A stretch of 64,000 nt of DNA from Gordonia asplenii. GTDB lineage: Bacteria; Actinomycetota; Actinomycetes; Mycobacteriales; Mycobacteriaceae. The notes under the pieces are model-generated. The model did not search any database. It saw only the letters and a list, made by a program, of their open reading frames with translations, and had not been told where the DNA came from. The translations under genes and the position numbers were made by a program. Where the stretch lies: NCBI RefSeq assembly GCF_012933505.1, contig NZ_JABBNB010000005.1, forward strand, positions 1 through 64,000. Direction: 5' to 3'. This document shows positions 1 to 11,803 of this stretch, piece by piece; position 1 is the stretch's first letter; each line of letters begins with the position of its first letter.

Positions 1-1
1 G

Positions 2-1270
2 CAACTGAACGCCATCGTCGTCGACGACCGGGAGCGGGCTCTCGCCCGGGCGGCCGCCGATGATTTCGCACCCGGTTCGTTCCGTGGTGTGCCGTCGATC
101 ATCAAGAACAACACCCTGCTCGCGGGGCTTCCGACGATGCATGGTTCGGCGGCGGTCCCGGAGGTGATCGCTACCGTCAATGAGCCGTTCACCGATCAGC
201 TGCTGTCGTCGGGCGTCAACATCGTCGGGGCGTCGACGCTGCCGGCGTTCGGTCTGACCGCGACAACGGAATTCGTCGACCGCGATCCCACCCGCAATCC
301 GTGGAACACCGAATACTCATGCGGGGCGTCGTCGGGTGGCTCGGCGGCCCTGGTCGCCGCGGGTGCGCTGGCGATCGCCCACGCGAACGACGGTGGCGGA
401 TCGATCCGGATTCCGGCGGCGTGCTGCGGCTTGGTCGGCTTCAAGCCGACGCGCGATCGCGTCGTCGCGTCGCCGGAAGGCGAGGCCGCGCCGATCGACA
501 TCATCTCCAATGGGATCGTATCGCGCAGTGTCCGGGACACCGCGGCGTTCCTCGCCGATACCCAGAAGTTCGCTCCCGCAAAAGGATTGCCGGAGTTGGG
601 ACTCGTCGAAGGCCCGGGTAAGCGTCGCCTGCGAATCGCCGCGCTGACCCAGCCGCTGACCGGCGCGCTGCTCGACCGCGACACCAACGACGCACTGTTC
701 GCCAACATCGAACTGCTGGAATCGCTCGGACACCGCGTCGAATCGATCCCGGTCCCGGTGGATCGCAGCTACATCCGTGACTTCACCGAATACTGGTCGC
801 TGCTGGCCTTTTCGCTGGAATTCATGGGAAAGCGATTGATAGACAAGGGGTTCGATCGATCTCAGCTCGATCAGTTCACTCGCAGTCTGTCGCGCAACTT
901 CTGCAAGACGTTCTGGCGCGCGCCCTTCGCGTTGTACGGACTCAAACGGCAGAACGCGAAATTCCGCGAGGTGTACCGGTCGTTCGACGTCGTACTGTCG
1001 CCGACGCTGGCGCACACCACGCCGAGGATCGGATACCTCGATCCCGCAGGGGATTTCGAGGAGATCTTCGAACGCCTGGTGCGTTATGTGTCGTTTACGC
1101 CGATTAACAACACTTCGGGTACACCCGCGGTGAGTCTGCCGCTGGCGCAGTCGAGTGACGACCTGCCGATCGGGCTGCACTACTGCGCGGATCTCGGACA
1201 GGAGCAATCGTTGCTGGAGCTGTGCTTCGAACTTGAAGCAGCGCAAGGGTTTCGGAAGATTCAGACGTAG
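2..1270 (+). CDS. Amidase (amidase signature family), 5'-truncated by window edge
   Basis: Hydrolase of the amidase-signature family, which cleaves amides or carbamoyl compounds. The reading frame is open from base 2 with no start codon inside the window, so the N-terminus lies to the left. The Ser-cisSer-Lys triad can be placed: Lys in the IIKNN motif, the cis-Ser in GASSGGSAA and the nucleophilic Ser in GGGSIRIPA. The usual Gly/Ser-rich signature continues into GLVGFKPT. A GTG at 89 is only an internal valine, because family-like sequence (SFRGVPSIIKN) runs upstream of it. The substrate cannot be told from sequence. It converges on the dienelactone hydrolase gene 15 bases downstream. Confidence 0.9.
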   Translation, partial: QLNAIVVDDRERALARAAADDFAPGSFRGVPSIIKNNTLLAGLPTMHGSAAVPEVIATVNEPFTDQLLSSGVNIVGASTLPAFGLTATTEFVDRDPTRNPWNTEYSCGASSGGSAALVAAGALAIAHANDGGGSIRIPAACCGLVGFKPTRDRVVASPEGEAAPIDIISNGIVSRSVRDTAAFLADTQKFAPAKGLPELGLVEGPGKRRLRIAALTQPLTGALLDRDTNDALFANIELLESLGHRVESIPVPVDRSYIRDFTEYWSLLAFSLEFMGKRLIDKGFDRSQLDQFTRSLSRNFCKTFWRAPFALYGLKRQNAKFREVYRSFDVVLSPTLAHTTPRIGYLDPAGDFEEIFERLVRYVSFTPINNTSGTPAVSLPLAQSSDDLPIGLHYCADLGQEQSLLELCFELEAAQGFRKIQT

Positions 1271-1285
1271 TCCGCCGCCAGAACC

Positions 1286-2026
1286 TCAGCCCAGCGCCCG
1301 CGCCAACAGCGCCTGCATGCGGTCGAATGCGTCTGCTGCGGCGTCGGCCCGGAAGGCGTCGCGGTGCTCGCAGAGGAAGCCGTGCGGCGCGCCGGGATAG
1401 ATGACCGTCTCATGATGGAGCCGGTCGGCGCCGAATCGGTCGTCGATCAGTGAAATATCCTGCGGGGCATAGAGTTTGTCGTTCTCGCCGACGACGAACA
1501 GCACTTCGGTGTCGTTGGCGACGATGCGGGAAGTCAGCTCCAGCAACGGAGTGGGGCGACTCAAGCCGGTGCCGGACGTGGTCAGCCAGCCGGGATAGAA
1601 CAACGCGAGTGCGTGCAGCGGGACTCGCGTCGCCACACCGAACGCGATGTGAGCCCCGACGCTGAGCCCGACCATGGCGGCCGGCGCATCGGCGCGTCCG
1701 AGATGACCGAGACAGGCTCGCACATCGTCGGCGACGCCGTCGAGGGTGAGCTCATTGACCAGTCGGAAGCCGCGTTCACGACCGTCGTCGGTTTCCGGCA
1801 GCTCGATCCGGTCGCCCGCTCGATGGTAGAAGTCAGGCGCGACGGCGGTGTAGCCAAGCGCGGCGATCCGGTCGGTCACGCCCGCGACATACGGCGTCAG
1901 GCCGAACATCTCGAATCCGACCAGGACCACGTGGGCTATCCCGCCCGCGGTCGGCCGACTCACGTACGCACTCATCGACTGATCGCCGACCGGAATCGAA
2001 ACCCATTGCGACTCAACTGTTTGCAT
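1286..2026 (-). CDS. Dienelactone hydrolase family protein
   Basis: Alpha/beta-hydrolase of 246 residues. The catalytic triad can be read as Ser122 (GLSVGA), Asp183 (GENDKLY) and His215 (APHGF). Classical dienelactone hydrolases use Cys as nucleophile, so the Ser here puts it in a Ser-type subgroup whose substrate is unknown. The FEMFGL segment near residue 40 is typical of the family. It is divergent from an XRE regulator gene with about 70 bases between starts, so that regulator may control it (inference). Confidence 0.87.
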   Translation of the reverse strand: MQTVESQWVSIPVGDQSMSAYVSRPTAGGIAHVVLVGFEMFGLTPYVAGVTDRIAALGYTAVAPDFYHRAGDRIELPETDDGRERGFRLVNELTLDGVADDVRACLGHLGRADAPAAMVGLSVGAHIAFGVATRVPLHALALFYPGWLTTSGTGLSRPTPLLELTSRIVANDTEVLFVVGENDKLYAPQDISLIDDRFGADRLHHETVIYPGAPHGFLCEHRDAFRADAAADAFDRMQALLARALG

Positions 2027-2095
2027 GGAATCAACGCTATGCGGTCGCGGCGAGCACAGCTACATACCGGTTATCGACGTACTAGCATTGCCAGG
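2027..2095. promoter_or_regulatory. Divergent promoter region, hydrolase / XRE regulator
   Basis: This 69-base gap separates two divergent start codons and must hold both promoters. A TAGCAT hexamer at 2083-2088 stands seven bases before the ATG of the XRE gene and fits a -10 box of a leaderless transcript. No convincing operator palindrome was found by eye. Confidence 0.45.
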
Positions 2096-2938
2096 ATGAG
2101 CAGCGGACCGATCGGTACCGGACCCGCGGCCGAACTCGCCAATCTGCTGCGCACCCGGCGCGCGGAACTGCAGCCCGTCGACGTCGGCCTGCCAGCCGGG
2201 CGTCGACGCCGCACCCCGGGCTTGCGGCGCGAGGAGGTGGCGCTGCTTGCTGCGGTGTCGCCGACCTACTATTCGCTCTTGGAGCGAGGCCGCGCCTCGC
2301 ATCCGTCGCCGCAGGTCCTCGATGCGCTGGCATCCGCGTTGCGGTTCTCCGACGCCGAGCGCGACTACGTCCACGCGCTCAACGCCGGCAACGAGCGCCC
2401 AGCGCGGTCCCCATCGCAACCTGAGGTCCTCGCTCCAGGTTTAGCGCAACTCGTCGACCGGCAGGATCCGTTCCCCGCGTACGTCACCGGCCGCCGATGG
2501 GATGTGTTGGCGAGCAACCGAGCGGCCCGTCTGCTGTGGACCGACTGGACGACGATCGCTCCAGAGAACCGCAACATGCTGTGGTGGATGTTCACGTCGC
2601 CGCAGGCGCGGGCGGTGTTCCCCGACTGGGAGCATGAGGCCTCAGCGCAACTGGGTCGTTTCCGTGCGGCAGCCGCGCGCCACGTCGGCGAGCGCGAGTT
2701 CACCGAACTCATCGACAGACTGCTGTCGGCGAGTCCGCAGGCGTGGGAATGGTGGCTCGACCACGACGTCGAAGCCCTGGGTGGTGGCGCTAAATGCTTG
2801 CGGCACAAGGAGCTTGGGCAGATCCGTCTCGACCATGTGGTCCTGCAGGTGGCCGGTGCGTTGGAGCAGAAGCTTGTGATCTTCACGCCAGGGGCCGACG
2901 ATGTACGGCGGATCGCCGATCTCATCGAGCGTGGATGA
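2096..2938 (+). CDS. XRE-family regulator with MmyB-like ligand domain
   Basis: DNA-binding regulator of about 280 residues. The N-terminal helix-turn-helix carries the features of the MmyB-like group: LRTRR, RRTPGLRREEVA, and YYSLLERGRASHPSP. A C-terminal PAS-like ligand domain follows, with the conserved 'NRAARLLW' and 'NMLWWMF' segments. The open frame extends far upstream, but that part lies antisense to the hydrolase gene. I chose the ATG at 2096 because TAGCAT lies seven bases before it, consistent with leaderless transcription. In this family the regulator usually controls the divergent neighbour, here a dienelactone hydrolase. Confidence 0.9.
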   Translation: MSSGPIGTGPAAELANLLRTRRAELQPVDVGLPAGRRRRTPGLRREEVALLAAVSPTYYSLLERGRASHPSPQVLDALASALRFSDAERDYVHALNAGNERPARSPSQPEVLAPGLAQLVDRQDPFPAYVTGRRWDVLASNRAARLLWTDWTTIAPENRNMLWWMFTSPQARAVFPDWEHEASAQLGRFRAAAARHVGEREFTELIDRLLSASPQAWEWWLDHDVEALGGGAKCLRHKELGQIRLDHVVLQVAGALEQKLVIFTPGADDVRRIADLIERG

Positions 2939-3271
2939 CCGCAGGTGACCCAGGTGATGAACTTGATTGGCGTCAGAATTTGGTCCGCACCGCGCGGTGG
3001 CGTCAACATCGAAAATGCGCCGGCCCCGTCCCCCGCTTGGTCTTTCGTCTCACCCGCCCCTCGTTACACCGAAGCTCGCGGGCTCGCTTCGGCACTCGGG
3101 GAGCGGAGGGGGTGCCGTGCCGGCTCGCTTCGGCACTCGGGGAGCGGAGGGGTGCCGCGCCGGCTCGCTTCGGCACTCGGGGAGCAGAGAGGGAGCGGGC
3201 TTGGACGCGCACATCGGCCCCGACACGGTTCACGTGCCGGGGCCGACCATTGATCTGTGCGGAAGGCAATC
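2939..3271. repeat. Intergenic region with three ~40-nt direct repeats (family B)
   Basis: No gene is supported in these 333 bases between convergent genes. From 3081 a unit of 40-41 bases beginning GGCTCGCTTCGGCACTCGGG recurs at about 3081, 3122 and 3162. The preceding TTACACCGAAGCTCG (from about 3064) and the repeat core match segments near 12,700 and 53,980, so this is one member of a dispersed intergenic family. CCGAAGC and GCTTCGG can pair into a short hairpin, which may help end transcription. Confidence 0.75.
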
Positions 3272-4912
3272 CTAGTGCGCCACAGCCTTTTCCGCGCCCA
3301 ACCCGGTCAATGACCGGACTTCCATTTCGGCGTTACGGGCTGGGTCGCCCTTGTCCGACGGCGAGGTGAGCGTACCCACGATGCCGAGGATGAAGGCGAG
3401 CGGGATCGACACGATGCCGGGGTTGGCCAGCGGGAAGTAGGCGAAGTCTGCGCCCGGGATCATCGACTTCGGCCCGCCGGACACGGCCGGGGAGAAGATG
3501 ATGAGCAGGATCGTCGACGCCAGGCCGCCGTAGATGCTCCACAGGGCGCCGCGCGTGTTGAAGCGCTTCCAGTACAGCGAGTAGATGATCGTCGGGAGGT
3601 TGGCCGATGCCGCGATGGCGAAGGCGAGTGCGACGAGGAACGCGATGTTCTGTCCGTTGGCGAGGATGCCGAGCACGATGCCGAGCACACCCAGGGTGAC
3701 CGCCGCCATCCGAGAGACGCGGACTTGATCGGCGTCGGATGCCTTGCCGCGCTTGATGACACTGCCGTAGATGTCATGGGCGAACGACGCCGACGCGGTG
3801 ATCACCAGTCCGGCGACGACGGCGAGAATCGTCGCGAAGGCGACCGCGGAGATCACGCCGAGCAGAACGACCCCGCCGAGTTCGAAGGCCAGCAGAGGTG
3901 CCGCGGCGTTCTCCTTGCCGGCCGCGCCCAGAATGCGGTCGGGCCCGACGATGGCCGCCGCCCCGTACCCGAGGACCAGAGTGAACAGGTAGAACGCACC
4001 GATCAGTCCGATCGCCCAGACCACCGAGCGTCGGGCCTCCTTGGCGGTCGGGACGGTGTAGAAGCGCATCAGCACGTGCGGCAGGCCCGCGGTGCCCAGG
4101 ACCAGGGCGATGGCGAGCGACAGGAAGTTGATCGTCGACGTGGTCGAGCCGCCGTACTGTGCACCGGGCGCGAGAACATCGCGGGCGGCGACCTTGGCGT
4201 CGGACGATCCGCTGATCGACTGCTGTGCGCTGCCGAGGATGTCGGAGAAGTTCATCCCGAACTTCGCGAGCACCATGATCGTCATGAGTGCTGCACCGGC
4301 GATGAGCAGGATGGCCTTGATGATCTGCACCCAGGTGGTGCCCTTCATGCCGCCGACCAGTACGTACACGATCATCAGCACGCCGACGACGGCGATCACG
4401 ATCGACTGCCCAGTCCGGTCTTCGATGTCGAGGAGCAGAGCGACGAGTCCACCGGCACCGGCCATCTGCGCGAGCAGGTAGAACAGCGACACCGCGAGTG
4501 TCGAGATGGCCGCGGCCAGTCGCACGGGCCGCTCCTTCAGGCGGAAGCTGAGCACGTCGGCCATCGTGAATTTGCCTGTGTTGCGCAGCAATTCGGCGAC
4601 CAGGAGCAGCGCGACCAACCAGGCGACGAGGAAGCCGATGGAGTACAGGAAGCCGTCGTAGCCGTAGACCGCGATGGCGCCGGCGATACCGAGGAAGCTG
4701 GCGGCGGAGAGATAGTCGCCGGCGATGGCGACGCCGTTCTGCGGCCCGGAGAACGACCGGCCGCCGGTGAAGAAGTCGGCAGCCGACTGGTTCTTGCGGC
4801 TCGCGCGGATCACCACGAACATCGTGATCGCGACGAAGGCCGCGAAAATCGAGATGTTGGCGATCGGGTTGCCGACGGTTTCGGCGGCGAGGGTGGTCAC
4901 CGACGTGCTCAT
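3272..4912 (-). CDS. Sodium:solute symporter, ActP-like (cation/acetate type)
   Basis: Polytopic membrane transporter of 546 residues in the SSS family. SSS-typical segments include FFTGGRSFSGPQNG, the ISGEYLSAASF-like 'IAGDYLSAASFLGIAG' and 'GGMKGTTWVQIIKA' followed by hydrophobic helices. The start is the ATG at 4912 (MSTSVTTL); the longer open frame upstream overlaps the small partner gene in another register. It overlaps the DUF485 gene by four bases (ATGA), the usual actP-yjcH arrangement. Substrate is inferred: acetate or another short monocarboxylate, in line with other acetate-metabolism genes in the window (ramB, aceA). Confidence 0.88.
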   Translation of the reverse strand: MSTSVTTLAAETVGNPIANISIFAAFVAITMFVVIRASRKNQSAADFFTGGRSFSGPQNGVAIAGDYLSAASFLGIAGAIAVYGYDGFLYSIGFLVAWLVALLLVAELLRNTGKFTMADVLSFRLKERPVRLAAAISTLAVSLFYLLAQMAGAGGLVALLLDIEDRTGQSIVIAVVGVLMIVYVLVGGMKGTTWVQIIKAILLIAGAALMTIMVLAKFGMNFSDILGSAQQSISGSSDAKVAARDVLAPGAQYGGSTTSTINFLSLAIALVLGTAGLPHVLMRFYTVPTAKEARRSVVWAIGLIGAFYLFTLVLGYGAAAIVGPDRILGAAGKENAAAPLLAFELGGVVLLGVISAVAFATILAVVAGLVITASASFAHDIYGSVIKRGKASDADQVRVSRMAAVTLGVLGIVLGILANGQNIAFLVALAFAIAASANLPTIIYSLYWKRFNTRGALWSIYGGLASTILLIIFSPAVSGGPKSMIPGADFAYFPLANPGIVSIPLAFILGIVGTLTSPSDKGDPARNAEMEVRSLTGLGAEKAVAH

Positions 4913-5301
4913 GCGCGGGCTCCGTTTCCGTGGGATACGTTCGCGGCGGCCGCCACGGTCGCCGAGTCGCGGATGGCTTGCGCCTTCGGATCGAGCTTGG
5001 AATTGGCGAACCGCACGTACAGGCCGGTGATCAGGAAGGTCGTGATGATCTGGGCGACGCCGAGGAAGATGCCGACGTTGATGTTTCCCCAGACTTTGAT
5101 CGCCATGAAGTCGTGGGCGAAGGCGCCGAGCAGCACGTACACCGCGTACCAGAGCAGGAAGAACGCCGTCATCGGGAACACCCATGACCGCAGGGTGCGC
5201 TTGAGGTCGGCGAACTCCGGGCTGGCATCGATCTCGAGGAACTGTTCGGGAGTCGGCGTGGGCGGATCCGCGGGTCCGCCCACATGTTCGACGGTGGACA
5301 T
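4909..5301 (-). CDS. DUF485 small membrane protein (YjcH-like)
   Basis: Protein of 130 residues with two predicted membrane helices (about residues 41-60 and 76-96) joined by a short loop, and a charged N-terminus with the 'EFADLKRTLRSWVFPM' segment typical of DUF485. Members are found beside ActP-type symporters and are presumed to be accessory subunits. It is first in a two-gene unit and overlaps the symporter by four bases. A good ribosome site (AGGAGG) precedes the ATG, and a CRP/GlxR-like box lies 47-62 bases upstream. Confidence 0.88.
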   Translation of the reverse strand: MSTVEHVGGPADPPTPTPEQFLEIDASPEFADLKRTLRSWVFPMTAFFLLWYAVYVLLGAFAHDFMAIKVWGNINVGIFLGVAQIITTFLITGLYVRFANSKLDPKAQAIRDSATVAAAANVSHGNGARA

Positions 5302-5347
5302 TGCTGCCTCCTGTGGCTACGTGTGCTGGGCTACCAGGGGAGACTAT

Positions 5348-5363
5348 TGCGATCTGGGTCACA
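5348..5363. promoter_or_regulatory. CRP/GlxR-like operator upstream of the DUF485-symporter unit
   Basis: The 16-mer reads TGCGATCTGGGTCACA; the minus strand is TGTGACCCAGATCGCA. It matches the CRP/GlxR consensus TGTGA-N6-TCACA at nine of ten conserved positions. A TAGTCT hexamer follows on the minus strand. cAMP-dependent control of acetate uptake is known in corynebacteria (GlxR); its action here is inference. Confidence 0.6.
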
Positions 5364-5466
5364 ACCGATGCTCGATCTCTGGGCGATGAGTCGGGTATGC
5401 CCGATCGCGCGACGAGCGGTCGATGCGCGGCGACGAACGGTCAGCGGTCGACGCGCTACCGCCGGA

Positions 5467-7209
5467 CTACTTCGGCAACCGCTCGATGCCCATGCCGAGC
5501 CGCTCGGGAACGTGCATCCGGGCGAAGGTGCGTGGTACGTCGGCGGGAACGCCCGCCGACGTCGCGAGGCTGACGAGGATGGTCGTCGCGAATGCCAGCG
5601 GTACCGTCACCGCGGCCGGATAGCCGATGATCACCGCCGACCAGCCGTCGGCCTGGCTGTCCGGCACACCCGAAATGGCAAGCACCGCAGCGATACCCGA
5701 CGTCAGCCCGCCGACGACGAGCCCACTGATCGCGCCGGCCGCGGTGAGTCGCCGCCACCAGATTCCCAGGACCAGCAGCGGACACAGCGTCGACGCCGCG
5801 ACGGCGAACACCAGACCGACCATTCGCGATAGCTCCAATGACGTCGACGCGACGGCCAGCACGATCGGAATCACGCCGCCGATCACCGCGGCCCAGCGGA
5901 AGTCGCTGATCCGGCCGCGCAGCACATCGGTCGACAGTGCGCCCGCGACGCTGATCAACAAGCCCGACGACGTCGACAGGAACGCCGCGATGGCACCGGC
6001 CGCGACCAGTGCCGCGAGCAAGCTTCCCCAGAGACCGCCGACGACGGCGGTGGGCAGCAGAAGCACCGCGGCGTCGGCGCTGCCGGTGATCAACAGTTGC
6101 GGAACATACAGTCGGGCAAGGATTCCCAGCAGAATCGGAAACAGGTAGAACAGGCTCAGCAGCAGGATGACGGTCAGCGCGGTTCGGCGAGCCGACCGGC
6201 CGTCGGGGTTGGTGTAGAAGCGCACGAGTACGTGCGGCAGTCCCATCGCGCCGAGGAACGTCGCGAGGATGAGTGAAAGCACCTGGTAGAGAGCGCGATT
6301 GCCCGACGCGCCGAAACCTCCGCCCGGCGTCAGCCACGCTCCGCCCGACGTCGGGGTGCCGGCGACGACGGGCGTCGCGGCGCCCTCGGCCAACCGCAAG
6401 GTGCTGTCCTGGTCGAGGGTGTAGCGGCCGGGGTGAGTCAGTGGATGGTCGACGACGGGTGCGCCGTCGAGCCGCCCGGTGACCGTGACGCCCGCCGGGT
6501 CGGTGACCGCGACGACGACGTCGGTGGTGATGGCGACCGTCGTGATCTGTGAAACCCGTGGTGGCACAGCTTGATTCACGGCCGGTCGGTCGTGGAGGAC
6601 GGTGGCCGCCAAGGCGAGTGCGGGCACCGCGACCGCCGTCAGCTTCAACCAGTACTGAAAGGCCTGAACGAACGTGATCGACCGCATGCCGCCTCCCACG
6701 ACGTTCACGATCACGATGACTCCGACGATGACCGCGCCCGCCCAGACCGGCAGCCCGAGGAGGATGTTGAGGGCGAGGCCCGCGCCCTGAAACTGCGGGA
6801 TCAGGTAGAAGATGCAGATCGCGACGACAACGATCATCGCGGCGCGGCGGACCGAGGTGCCGCCCAGTCGGAACTCGGCGAAGTCGGGGACGGTGTAGGC
6901 ACCCGAACGTCGCAGCGGCGCGGCGACGAACATGAGCAGTCCGAGATAGCCCGCGGTGAATCCGACCGGGTACCACAGGGCGTCGGCGCCGTATTTCGCG
7001 ATCAGTCCCGCGACGCCGAGAAAGGATGCGGCGGAGAGGTATTCGCCGGAGATCGCCGCGGCGTTCCAGCGCGGTCCGACGGACCGCGAGGCGACCAGGA
7101 AGTCCGACGTCGTACGTGCCAATCGTCCCCAGTAGGCGCCGACGGCGACCGTCGCGACCGCGGCGAGCACCAGTGCCGCGGCGGTCAGCGGAGAGACGTC
7201 GGTGCTCAC
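5467..7209 (-). CDS. Second sodium:solute symporter, ActP-like
   Basis: SSS-family transporter of 580 residues, paralogous to the one at 3272-4912. It shares the DFLVASRSVGPRWNAAAISG and EYLSAASFLGVAG segments of the family. A long extracytoplasmic insert rich in Val, Thr and Gly (about residues 215-310) separates two groups of membrane helices. The GTG at 7209 overlaps the stop of the preceding small membrane gene by four bases (GTGA), which fixes this start; the longer frame overlaps that gene. The substrate is probably a carboxylate, but may differ from that of its paralogue. Confidence 0.86.
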   Translation of the reverse strand: MSTDVSPLTAAALVLAAVATVAVGAYWGRLARTTSDFLVASRSVGPRWNAAAISGEYLSAASFLGVAGLIAKYGADALWYPVGFTAGYLGLLMFVAAPLRRSGAYTVPDFAEFRLGGTSVRRAAMIVVVAICIFYLIPQFQGAGLALNILLGLPVWAGAVIVGVIVIVNVVGGGMRSITFVQAFQYWLKLTAVAVPALALAATVLHDRPAVNQAVPPRVSQITTVAITTDVVVAVTDPAGVTVTGRLDGAPVVDHPLTHPGRYTLDQDSTLRLAEGAATPVVAGTPTSGGAWLTPGGGFGASGNRALYQVLSLILATFLGAMGLPHVLVRFYTNPDGRSARRTALTVILLLSLFYLFPILLGILARLYVPQLLITGSADAAVLLLPTAVVGGLWGSLLAALVAAGAIAAFLSTSSGLLISVAGALSTDVLRGRISDFRWAAVIGGVIPIVLAVASTSLELSRMVGLVFAVAASTLCPLLVLGIWWRRLTAAGAISGLVVGGLTSGIAAVLAISGVPDSQADGWSAVIIGYPAAVTVPLAFATTILVSLATSAGVPADVPRTFARMHVPERLGMGIERLPK

Positions 7210-7595
7210 CGGTCGGCGCCCTCGTCGACGACGCCGAGGAAGTCTTGTTCGGCTTGATCGGCCAGCCGCAGATAGAGCCGCCCGACGCCGTAGAACACGC
7301 CGAACAGCAACGGCCCCACGGTGATCCACACGGTGCGCACCCCGAAGACCGACGCCGCGCCGATGGCGGGGACGGTTGCGACGACGACGGCGATCGCCAC
7401 GCAGATGGCTAGGACCGAGCAGCCCAGCCGCAGCGCCAAGCCCAGTTGGGCACGCATCAGACCGCGGACCAGGGCGTCGCCGATCTCGGTCTGTTCCTGC
7501 ACTTCCACCCGCGTGCGGACGATGCGCGCCCCGCGACGGTGCGCGAGAACGACGCGTTCCCGTTGGGGCACTTCATGTTTGGGGGCTTCATTCAT
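7206..7595 (-). CDS. Small membrane partner of the second symporter
   Basis: Protein of 129 residues with a charged N-terminal half and two predicted membrane helices (about 57-80 and 88-106). Position, size and topology match the DUF485-type partner of SSS symporters, though sequence similarity to the other copy is low. It overlaps the symporter start by four bases. Between this gene and the upstream response regulator lies an inverted pair of dispersed repeats that could form a large hairpin, so the two may not be one transcript. Confidence 0.75.
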   Translation of the reverse strand: MNEAPKHEVPQRERVVLAHRRGARIVRTRVEVQEQTEIGDALVRGLMRAQLGLALRLGCSVLAICVAIAVVVATVPAIGAASVFGVRTVWITVGPLLFGVFYGVGRLYLRLADQAEQDFLGVVDEGADR

Positions 7596-7618
7596 GACGT
7601 GGCGGGGTGGTTGGCCGC

Positions 7619-7740
7619 TGGTTGAGGCGGGTCGAAGCGATAGCGGAGAGCCGTGTCGAAACCGGGTGGGTTGGGGGTGTGGGGTGCGGTGGTTTCGACT
7701 CGGGCGCGTCTCGCTGCGCTCGTCGGGTCCGGCTCAACCA
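7619..7740. repeat. Inverted pair of dispersed repeats (family A)
   Basis: A degenerate forward copy (7619-7663, TGGTTGAGGCGGG ... GTGTCGAAACC) faces a 51-base inverted copy (7690-7740, TGGTTTCGACTCGGGCG ... CCGGCTCAACCA). A further GGCTCAACCAG lies at 7758-7768. The same unit occurs three times directly and once inverted at 46,346-46,631. The RNA could fold into a long hairpin between the regulator and transporter genes, possibly a terminator or attenuator. Confidence 0.8.
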
Positions 7741-7769
7741 GCGGGTGGGGCGGGCTCGGCTCAACCAGC

Positions 7770-8605
7770 TCACACATCGGTTCGCCGTTCGGCGGCGCGG
7801 TAGGAGCGCATCGGGTCGCGGACGAGGCGGTCCTTGAGGTCGCGGACCTGGCGTCGGCTGACGGGAAGGTCGACCGCCGGTTCGGCGCCGTTCGTTCGCA
7901 GGCTCACCGTCGTCGTCGACCCGCGGGCGCGTAGTCCGGTGACCATCGGCAGGGCCACCAGATACGACCGATGGATACGAATGAAACCGTGGCCTCGCCA
8001 GCGAGTCTCCAACGTGGACAACGGTATTCGCACCAGATGCGCGCCGGACGCGGAATGCAGGCGGGCGTAGTCGCCGACGGCCTCCACCCAGGAGATGCTG
8101 TCGCGGGGCACCAGGGTCGTGACGCCGCCCAACTCGACGGGGACCACGTCGGCCGAATCGTCGGGTTCGATTTCGGCGGGAGCAGGAGCCTCCTCTGCGG
8201 GTGCCTCGGAGGTGCGGACCCGTGTGATCGCCTGGGCGAGGCGCTCCTCCCGCAGTGGCTTGAGCAGATAGTCCACCGCGCCGACGCCGAACGCGTCGAC
8301 GGCACGGTCGTCGTGGGCGGTGACGAATACGACGGCGGGGCGATGGTTGAAGTTGGTGAGTACTCCGGCCAGTTCGAGCCCGGACAACCCCGGCATGTTG
8401 ATGTCGAGGAACACCGCGTCGAACCGGCGCGAATTGAGTTGGCGCAGAGCGTCGGTGGCGTCGGACGCGGTGATCACCTCGCCGACCCCTGGCTGCCTCG
8501 ACAACAGGAACTGCAATTCATCGAGGGCGGGCGGCTCGTCGTCGACCGCCAGGATCACCAGGGGCATCGTCGTGTCCTTCCCGCTCGGCTCTGTGCGTAT
8601 CGTGC

Positions 8606-8609
<4 letters not shown>
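7770..8609 (-). CDS. LytTR-family response regulator
   Basis: Protein of 279 residues with an N-terminal receiver domain (VDDEPPALDELQ; phospho-acceptor Asp in FLDINMPG; conserved Thr and Lys in VTAHDD and LLKPLREE) and a C-terminal LytTR DNA-binding domain (from about 155; 'SWVEAVGDYARLHS', 'FIRIHRSYLVAL'). An acidic Glu/Pro/Ala linker joins them. The GTG start overlaps the kinase stop (GTGA); an internal ATG (MPLVILAVDD) fits the domain edge equally well. LytTR pairs control carboxylate transporters in enterobacteria (BtsSR, YpdAB), so control of the two downstream symporters is a reasonable inference. Confidence 0.9.
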
Positions 8610-11678
<3,069 letters not shown>

Positions 11679-11713
11679 TTTAGTCAGAACCCTGCGCGCA
11701 CAACGCATTTCAC

Positions 11714-11748
11714 ATCGGCCGGTCGTCCTGTTTGGACGACCGGCCGAT
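11714..11748 (+). terminator. Hairpin terminator after groEL2
   Basis: A perfect 15-base-pair stem (11714-11728 with 11734-11748) closes a TGTTT loop. The run of T after it is weak, as is usual in high-GC actinobacteria. Confidence 0.85.
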
Positions 11749-11796
11749 TGTGCTCGAGAGAACCGTTGTGCTCGAGAGAATCTGTAGTTGAGAGAA
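11748..11796 (+). repeat. 18-base-period tandem repeat before the phosphatase gene
   Basis: TTGTGCTCGAGAGAA occurs at 11748-11762 and 11766-11780, and a shortened form GTTGAGAGAA ends at 11796. It fills the space between the groEL2 terminator and the start of the phosphatase gene. Function is unknown; it may be slippage or a tandem binding site. Confidence 0.75.
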
Positions 11797-11803
11797 TCGA
11801 CCC

